From positions 248,001 to 312,000 of the forward strand of contig NZ_JBHUGH010000002.1 of the NCBI RefSeq assembly GCF_042681825.1: a stretch of 64,000 nucleotides of DNA, read 5' to 3'. Position 1 is the first letter of the stretch. Each line of letters opens with the position of its first letter. The DNA comes from Halodurantibacterium flavum (lineage in GTDB: Bacteria > Pseudomonadota > Alphaproteobacteria > Rhodobacterales > Rhodobacteraceae). A model generated the notes under the pieces. That model saw nothing but the letters and a program-made list of their open reading frames with translations, did no database searches and had not been told where the DNA came from. This document shows, piece by piece, positions 59,162 through 64,000 of the stretch. Position numbers and translations under genes: made by a program.

Positions 59162-60104
59162 AGCGGACCCTCGGGTCGAGCCAGGCGATCACCAGATCGG
59201 CCAGCAGGTTGGAGAGGGCGTAGACAACCGCCAGAAGCAGCGTCACCGCCTGGATCACCGGCAGGTCCCGGTTCTGGAGCGCGTAGATCAGGAGCCGCCC
59301 GAGACCGGGCCAGGCGAAGATCTCTTCGACCACGATGATGCCGCCCAGCACATAGCCGATATCGAGCGAGATCACCGCCACCGCCGGCGCAAGCGAATTG
59401 GGCAGCGCATGGCGCCAGATCACCCGCCGTTCCGCCAACCCCTTGAGCCGCGCGGCCCGCACAAAGTCTGACTGCAGCACATCGGCCATTTCGCTGCGCA
59501 CCTGGCGCGAGATATGTGCCATCATGATCAGGCCCAGCGTCGCCGCCGGCAGGGTGACATGGGTGAGGAAGGCGCCGAAATCCTCGGTCGGCGCGACGAA
59601 GCCCCCTGCCGGCAGGACCGGCCAGTCGGGCGAGGCGAAAAGCACCAGCAGGATCGTCGCGGTGACAAACTCCGGCATCGCCGTTCCCACATAGGACAGA
59701 ACGCCGATGCCGAGGTCCCAGCCCGTACCGCGCCGGATCGCGGCGATGGCCCCGATCGGGATCGATATCACCGTCACCGCGACCAAGGCTACGAGGGCGA
59801 GCGCCGCCGAGTTCCAGAAGGCCGCGCCCACGACCTGCGAAACGGGCAGCGACAGGCGCAGCGACATGCCGAAATCGCCCTGCAGCACCCCGCCCAGCCA
59901 GGACAGATACTGGACCGCCAGCGGCCGGTCGAGGCCAAGCTGGCGTTCCATCGCGGCGAGCGCCTCGGGCGTCGCGTGTTCGCCAAGGATCATGATTGCA
60001 GCGTTCCCCGGCAGGATCATGGTGATCCCGAACACCGCAACCGTCACGATGGCGAGCACGATGACGATCGAACCCAGCCGGCGGAGAAGATAGGCGAGGC
60101 TCAA
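59154..60104 (-). CDS. Dipeptide-type ABC transporter permease (DppB)
   Basis: A 316-residue inner-membrane permease with the DppB N-terminus (LLRRLGSIVIVLAIVTVAVF), the periplasmic segment ALAAMERQLGLDRPLAVQYLSWL and the EAA-type loop DFVRAARLKGLAERRVIWRHALPN. It lies 10 bp after the binding-protein gene. Confidence 0.92.
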   Translation of the reverse strand: MSLAYLLRRLGSIVIVLAIVTVAVFGITMILPGNAAIMILGEHATPEALAAMERQLGLDRPLAVQYLSWLGGVLQGDFGMSLRLSLPVSQVVGAAFWNSAALALVALVAVTVISIPIGAIAAIRRGTGWDLGIGVLSYVGTAMPEFVTATILLVLFASPDWPVLPAGGFVAPTEDFGAFLTHVTLPAATLGLIMMAHISRQVRSEMADVLQSDFVRAARLKGLAERRVIWRHALPNSLAPAVAVISLDIGYVLGGIIVVEEIFAWPGLGRLLIYALQNRDLPVIQAVTLLLAVVYALSNLLADLVIAWLDPRVRYA

Positions 60105-60114
60105 CGATCCCGCC

Positions 60115-61662
60115 TCAGGTCCGGTCGAGCCAGACGTTCTCGATGTAGAACCAGCGCGTCATCGGCGCGACCTCCCACATCTCGGTCGTGTCGCGGTTGG
60201 CGGTCAGCACATCCTCGAAGAAGGGAACGATATAGGGCGTGTCCTCCAGCTCCATCGCCTGGGCGCGGGCATAGATCTCGGCGCGGGCGGCGGGGTCGAC
60301 CGTGGCGCGTCCCTCGGCGATCAGCGCGTCGAATTCCGCATTCTTCCAGTTCGTATCCTCGTACGAGGCGTCCGAGGTCAGAAGCAGGTTGTAGGTCGCG
60401 TCGACCGTGGGCTGCATGCCCCAATAGCCGATGTAGAACGCACCCTTCATCCAGACATTGGCCAGATAGGTGTCGTGCGGCATCGTCTCGATCTCGATGT
60501 CGAACCCGCCAGCCGCCGCCGTCTGCTGCAGCGCGATGGCCGTCTGCACCCGGATCGCCGGCCGGTCCGAGGCGATGAGCCTGACCTTCAGCCCGTCGGG
60601 ATAGCCCGCCTCGGCCAGAAGCGCCCGTGCGGCCGCGGGGTCATAGGGGATTGCCGGTTTCTCGGTCGCGAATTCCAGTTCGGGGGCGACGATGCTGTCA
60701 TAGGCCGGGCGGCCCAGGCCTTCGAGGATCACATCCACCAGCAGGTCGCGGTCGGTGGCAAGGGCCAGTGCCTTGCGCACCCGCACGTCGTTCCAGGGCT
60801 CCTGATCCTGGCGCATCACGACGCAGGCATAGCGCCCCGAGGACACGCGCTTGGCCTCGATCCCGGCGGCGGCGGCGATGCGGGCGTAATCGGCCTGCTG
60901 GACGGTCAGCATCACATCGGTCGCGCCTGACAGGAAATTCGCGGTTTCGGCGGCAAGGTCGGGGTAAAGCAGCATCTCGACCGCATCGAGATGGGGCAAG
61001 CCGGGGATATAGTAGTTCTCGTTCCGCACCAGCCGCACCAGCCGCGCGCTGTCATAGGTTTCCAGCCGGAACGGTCCGGTGCCGTTTGCCTGCGTGTCGA
61101 GGTTCGAGATCGGGCCTTCCAGCGCCGCCCGCGACAGGATGCGCGCATTGGCATGGGCGGTCGACACCGGCAGGTCGGCGAACGGGGTCGACAAGTGAAA
61201 GCGCACGGTGAGGTCGTCCACCGCCTCGACGCTCTCGATCATGTTGAGCGAGGATCGCGCCGCCGCCGGGATATCGGTGTTCAGGATCGCCTCATAGGTC
61301 GCGACCACGTCGTCGGCGGTGAAGGGGCTGCCATCGTGGAAGGTCACGCCTTCGCGCAGGAAGAATGTGAACTCGGTCGCGTCATCCGACGCCTCCCAGC
61401 TTGTGGCCAGATCGGGATGGGGGAGGTTGTCAAAGCCGATCCGGGTCAGGCCCGAATAGATCATGTCGATGCAGGGATATTCCGCCGGCCCCGACAGGCT
61501 GAGCACGTTGAGCGTCGCAATCCGCGTCGAATGGCTGATGCGGAGGGTTCCGCCCTGTCTGGGCCCGTTCTGCGCAAAAGCAAAGCCGGGCAGGGCGGAG
61601 GTGGCGGACGCGGCGGCCATGCCCATCAGGACGTGGCGCCGTTTTAGGGTAAGGTGGGTCAT
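60115..61662 (-). CDS. Dipeptide-type ABC transporter substrate-binding protein
   Basis: A 515-residue periplasmic family-5 binding protein. The N-terminus (LKRRHVLMGMAAASATSALPGFAFA) has a twin-Arg, hydrophobic core and AxA site, compatible with Tat or Sec export. Family marks: LRISHSTRIATLN, LATSWEASDDATEFTFFLREGVTFHDGSPFTADDV split across residues about 85-120, and RKALALATDRDLLV. These proteins bind peptides, but also opines, guanidino compounds or nickel chelates. It follows M24 protein B by 61 bp and starts the transporter part of the operon. Confidence 0.92.
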   Translation of the reverse strand: MTHLTLKRRHVLMGMAAASATSALPGFAFAQNGPRQGGTLRISHSTRIATLNVLSLSGPAEYPCIDMIYSGLTRIGFDNLPHPDLATSWEASDDATEFTFFLREGVTFHDGSPFTADDVVATYEAILNTDIPAAARSSLNMIESVEAVDDLTVRFHLSTPFADLPVSTAHANARILSRAALEGPISNLDTQANGTGPFRLETYDSARLVRLVRNENYYIPGLPHLDAVEMLLYPDLAAETANFLSGATDVMLTVQQADYARIAAAAGIEAKRVSSGRYACVVMRQDQEPWNDVRVRKALALATDRDLLVDVILEGLGRPAYDSIVAPELEFATEKPAIPYDPAAARALLAEAGYPDGLKVRLIASDRPAIRVQTAIALQQTAAAGGFDIEIETMPHDTYLANVWMKGAFYIGYWGMQPTVDATYNLLLTSDASYEDTNWKNAEFDALIAEGRATVDPAARAEIYARAQAMELEDTPYIVPFFEDVLTANRDTTEMWEVAPMTRWFYIENVWLDRT

Positions 61663-61723
61663 TCTCGTATCTCTCCTGTTGGGGGGGCCCTCTGCGGGGC
61701 CTCTGTTTTTGAAATAAAGGGTG

Positions 61724-62902
61724 TCAGGTGATGACGGTCAGGTCCTCCGGCAGGCCGGTCAGCAGTTCCGGCGCGCCATCCGTCACCAGAAGGGTGTGGC
61801 CCACGCCCATGGCATAGCCGGTGCCGCCGTCGCCGTTCATCACGTGGTAGAAAAGCGTCATGCCCGGCTCGCAGACCGTGGCGCAGCCGGAATAGATCAT
61901 CGGCGGCACGTCCATCGAGGTGGGGGCAAAGGAAATCCCGACCGAATAGCCCGTGGCGCCATAGCGCGCGGCGCGGAACCCCGCAGAGTCCAGCCCCTCG
62001 GCATAAGCGTCGAAGATCTCGCCCAGCGTGGTGCCGGGTCGGGCAAGGTCCGTCATCCGCGCCAGCGTCTCGCGGCCCACGTCATACATGCGTCGCTGCT
62101 GGTCGCTGACCTGCCCGAACAGGATCGTCCATTCCGTCTTGACGTTGTAGTGGTGAAAGGGGATCGGATATTCCACCAGGATCTGGTCCTGCGGTTCCAG
62201 CCGCCGCGGCCCGGCCACGCCCCGGCCATAGACCGCCCGGGGGCCCGAATTGAACAGCGGTGCGTTCGGCGGCATGTCCGCCCCGTCGCCCAGGATCGAG
62301 GCGAGGTAGACCGCCTTCAGCTCACTATCGAGCATCCCGGGCCGGGCCGCCGCGATCACCCGGTCGAGCGAGCGGTCGCAGATCCGCCCGGCCTCGCGCA
62401 TGAAGTCGATCTCGGACGGGGATTTCACGACGCGCAAACGGCGGATCAGATGGTTGTCGTCCTCCAGCCGGCACCAGTCGCCAAAGGTCGTCTGGCACCG
62501 CCAGAGGTTCCAGCCGGTCAGGCCATGGGTGTTCAGTTCGATCGCGACGCGGGCGCCGGCAAGGCCCAGCTCGTCCAGAATCGCCTTGAGGTCCGCCGCC
62601 GGGTTCGCATCGTCGGCGTCCCACCAGATGCGGATATCCTCGATCGTCGAAGTCTGGCGCGCCTGCAGAAGGTCCGGGCGCCGCGTCAGAAGGACGATGG
62701 GCCGGTCATCCGCCGTCACCACCGCGCATTGGAAAAAGACGAACCCGCCCGTGTCATAGCCCGTCAGCCAGAACAGGCTTTCCTGCGAAAAGACGAGCAT
62801 CGCCGCCGCGCCGCGGTCGCGCAGCGCCGCGCGCAGCCGCGCCTGGCGCTGCATGTGTTCGTCGCGGGAAAACGGAAGCGAGGGACCGGCGGTGACAGCC
62901 AA
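61724..62902 (-). CDS. M24/creatinase-like protein B, metal ligands absent
   Basis: A 392-residue paralogue of protein A (54248-55468), with the same N-terminal FSQESLFWLTGYDTGGFVFFQ region. Expected metal Asp positions are Glu244 and Lys255, the HG region reads GYSVG, and the final positions read YHVM and GVGHT, so all five ligands are replaced. The segment YNVKTEWT again recalls creatinase. No ATG fits the N-terminus; a TTG at 62902, nine bases after GGA, is the likely start. First gene of the seven-gene leftward operon, divergent from the GntR gene. Confidence 0.8.
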   Translation of the reverse strand: MAVTAGPSLPFSRDEHMQRQARLRAALRDRGAAAMLVFSQESLFWLTGYDTGGFVFFQCAVVTADDRPIVLLTRRPDLLQARQTSTIEDIRIWWDADDANPAADLKAILDELGLAGARVAIELNTHGLTGWNLWRCQTTFGDWCRLEDDNHLIRRLRVVKSPSEIDFMREAGRICDRSLDRVIAAARPGMLDSELKAVYLASILGDGADMPPNAPLFNSGPRAVYGRGVAGPRRLEPQDQILVEYPIPFHHYNVKTEWTILFGQVSDQQRRMYDVGRETLARMTDLARPGTTLGEIFDAYAEGLDSAGFRAARYGATGYSVGISFAPTSMDVPPMIYSGCATVCEPGMTLFYHVMNGDGGTGYAMGVGHTLLVTDGAPELLTGLPEDLTVIT

Positions 62903-62989
62903 GGTGCGACATCCTTTCGATGATCGCCCGCCTGTCGTCACGGTTCTTTCGCCGGACCGAGAGGCGGGTGTTGCGATTACCGTAGCGTT

Positions 62990-62999
62990 TGGTATACCA
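62990..62999. promoter_or_regulatory. Palindrome TGGTATACCA (candidate GntR operator)
   Basis: Perfect 10-bp palindrome in the 204-bp gap between the leftward creatinase-like/ABC operon and the rightward GntR gene. It matches the usual shape of FCD-GntR operators (TGGTnnACCA). Confidence 0.6.
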
Positions 63000-63106
63000 G
63001 TCGTCAACACAAGGAATACGATCTGTCGATTTTCGTTTTTCAGTAACGCGCCGGCGGTTAGGCTGGGCCATGTCAGTTGCCCCGGACGGGCGGAGGAGGA
63101 ACCGAA

Positions 63107-63760
63107 GTGCTCAACGCCCCGGACAAACGGCTTGCGATGCAGGCCTATGAACAGATCCTCGGACTGATCCAGTCGGGGCAGGCAAAGCCGGGCGAACTGG
63201 TGAACGAACGGCGCCTTGCCGAAACGCTGAACATGTCGCGGACGCCGGTGCGCGACGCGCTTCTGATGCTCGAGGGCGAGGGGCTGCTGCTGCGCCAGGG
63301 CGGGCGCGGGCTGCAGGTGCGGCAGATGCGGATCGAGGATTACATGGACGCGCTGCAGATCCGGATGCTGCTGGAACCTGCGGTCGCGCGGATGGCGGCG
63401 GGCCGCGTCGCGCCCGAGGTGACGCGCCGCCTCCACGACCAGCTTCACGCGCTGCTGGCGCAAAAGGACAGCGGCCCCGCCGACCGCGCCGTGGTGCGAG
63501 AGATCGACGAGGCGCTGCACGGCACCCTGTCCGAGGCGGCGGGCAACCCGCAACTGTCGCAGATCATCGGGATGCTGCGGCGCCAGACGCAGATGTTCGA
63601 CCTGCGCAGCATGCCCGAACGTCTGGCCGATACCTGTCGCGAACATCTCGATATCGTCACCGCCATCGAGGCGGGCGACGGCGCGGCGGCGGCCTCGGCG
63701 ATGGCCGCCCATCTGGGCCGCGTGCGCGACAGCATCATCAACCGTCTGGCCCGCCGATGA
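63107..63760 (+). CDS. GntR-family regulator (FCD subfamily)
   Basis: A 217-residue regulator with an N-terminal winged helix-turn-helix (ERRLAETLNMSRTPVRDALLMLEGEGLLL, about 32-62) and a helical FCD domain (LQIRMLLEPAVARMAA, EIDEALHGTLSEAAGNP). The GTG at 63107 is chosen because GGAGGAGGA ends six bases before it. It is divergent from the dipeptide-ABC/creatinase-like operon and overlaps the next carbamoylase gene by 4 bp (ATGA), so probably controls both sides. Confidence 0.9.
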   Translation: MLNAPDKRLAMQAYEQILGLIQSGQAKPGELVNERRLAETLNMSRTPVRDALLMLEGEGLLLRQGGRGLQVRQMRIEDYMDALQIRMLLEPAVARMAAGRVAPEVTRRLHDQLHALLAQKDSGPADRAVVREIDEALHGTLSEAAGNPQLSQIIGMLRRQTQMFDLRSMPERLADTCREHLDIVTAIEAGDGAAAASAMAAHLGRVRDSIINRLARR

Positions 63761-64000
63761 TGCCAGTCGCGACCCCATCTGCAACCCCTGCAACAGGCGC
63801 GGGCATGGCCGTGCCGGACCCGGGCGCCGCCGATGGCGCGCCGGATATTGCGCTGGCCGCGCGGCTTTTCGACGAACTGCGCCACCGCACGGGCAGCAGC
63901 CGGGGGATCACCCGCGCCTCTTACGGCCTGGGCGAACAGATCGCGCATGAGATCGTCCGGCGCGAGGCGCTGCGCCTTGGGCTGACCTGCACGACGGACG
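63757..64000 (+). CDS. Hydantoinase/carbamoylase-family hydrolase, N-terminal part (runs off right edge)
   Basis: Eighty-one residues are visible from the ATG at 63757, which overlaps the GntR stop. After a Pro/Ala-rich lead, ALAARLFDELRHRTGSSRGITRASYGLGEQIAHEIVRREA (broken here into consecutive family blocks) matches the start of Zn-dependent N-carbamoyl amino acid hydrolases. The catalytic region is outside the window. Co-transcribed with GntR; its presence hints that the divergent transporter imports a carbamoyl or ureido compound. Confidence 0.75.
   Translation, partial: MMPVATPSATPATGAGMAVPDPGAADGAPDIALAARLFDELRHRTGSSRGITRASYGLGEQIAHEIVRREALRLGLTCTTD

Noticed and set aside
54248..62902. 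Ectoine degradation (DoeA/EutD ectoine hydrolase) for the M24 proteins
   Set aside because: Residues and neighbours do not fit: no doeB-type deacetylase, transaminase or ectoine transporter pattern, and the sequences resemble the creatinase-like group more.
1..64000. CRISPR arrays, rRNA or tRNA genes, riboswitches
   Set aside because: No regularly spaced direct repeats, no rRNA-like conserved blocks, no cloverleaf with a T-loop sequence and no recognisable riboswitch core were noticed on either strand by eye.

Overview
The window is about 64 kb of high-GC DNA with dense, overlapping operons. Codon use, the type of replication/partition block, two Tat/Sec-exported TRAP binding proteins and the overall gene content point to an alphaproteobacterium of the Rhodobacteraceae (Paracoccus/Rhodobacter-like). 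A Rep_3-type initiator, an iteron and DnaA-box origin region and parAB lie in the middle (46.4-50.2 kb), so the window is most likely part of a large plasmid or chromid carrying accessory catabolism. No rRNA, tRNA, CRISPR array or intact insertion sequence was seen.

Layout. (1) 1-13.0 kb: an amino-sugar catabolic block (ROK kinase, nagA, nagB, cytosolic GH20 hexosaminidase, MFS carrier, RpiR regulator) with unusual partners: a DSD1-like D-amino-acid enzyme, two M81/MlrC-like metallohydrolases, a SnoaL-like protein, an SDR, CutC and RidA. (2) 13.0-15.0 kb: a TetR repressor with two clean operators in front of a small acidic protein, then a decayed AraC fragment. (3) 15.0-20.1 kb: a LacI regulator with two operators 42 bp apart in front of a cytosolic arylsulfotransferase-fold protein and an SsuABC/TauABC-like ABC transporter, ending in a fragment of another ABC ATPase. 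(4) 20.1-25.7 kb: a TakP-like TRAP transporter, a gamma-glutamyltransferase-family protein and a GntR regulator. (5) 25.9-37.0 kb: a complete aerobic nicotinate degradation cluster (nicA, nicB, nicC, nicX, nicD, nicF, nicE, nicR) with an SSS-family symporter plus DUF3311-like peptide in the nicC transcription unit as candidate importer. nicB carries an apparent +1 frameshift in an 8-base homopolymer. (6) 37.0-44.9 kb: an eight-gene, translationally coupled operon behind an XRE regulator: TRAP transporter, PyrK-like and PyrD-like subunits, an N-carbamoyl amino acid hydrolase, PyrE and an unknown 107-residue protein. I read this as an orotate/dihydroorotate/carbamoyl-aspartate uptake and utilisation system. 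It is the best candidate for an undescribed system here.

(7) 45.1-46.0 kb: a Kv-like channel. (8) 46.4-50.2 kb: rep, origin and parAB, bracketed by two identical 14-bp palindromes. (9) 50.3-54.0 kb: an FAD/NAD(P)-binding protein with Lrp regulator, a DUF1428 protein, and a VOC/PhnB protein divergent from a MarR regulator. (10) 54.2-64.0 kb: a dipeptide-type ABC transporter operon whose three associated hydrolase-fold proteins (two M24/creatinase-like, one M20-like) have all lost canonical metal ligands. It is divergent from a GntR regulator and a hydantoinase/carbamoylase that runs off the right edge.

Most operons have a local regulator with a visible palindromic operator. This suggests a modular replicon assembled from independent substrate-inducible cassettes for nitrogen-rich compounds (amino sugars, nicotinate, orotate, carbamoyl or guanidino compounds, sulfonates).
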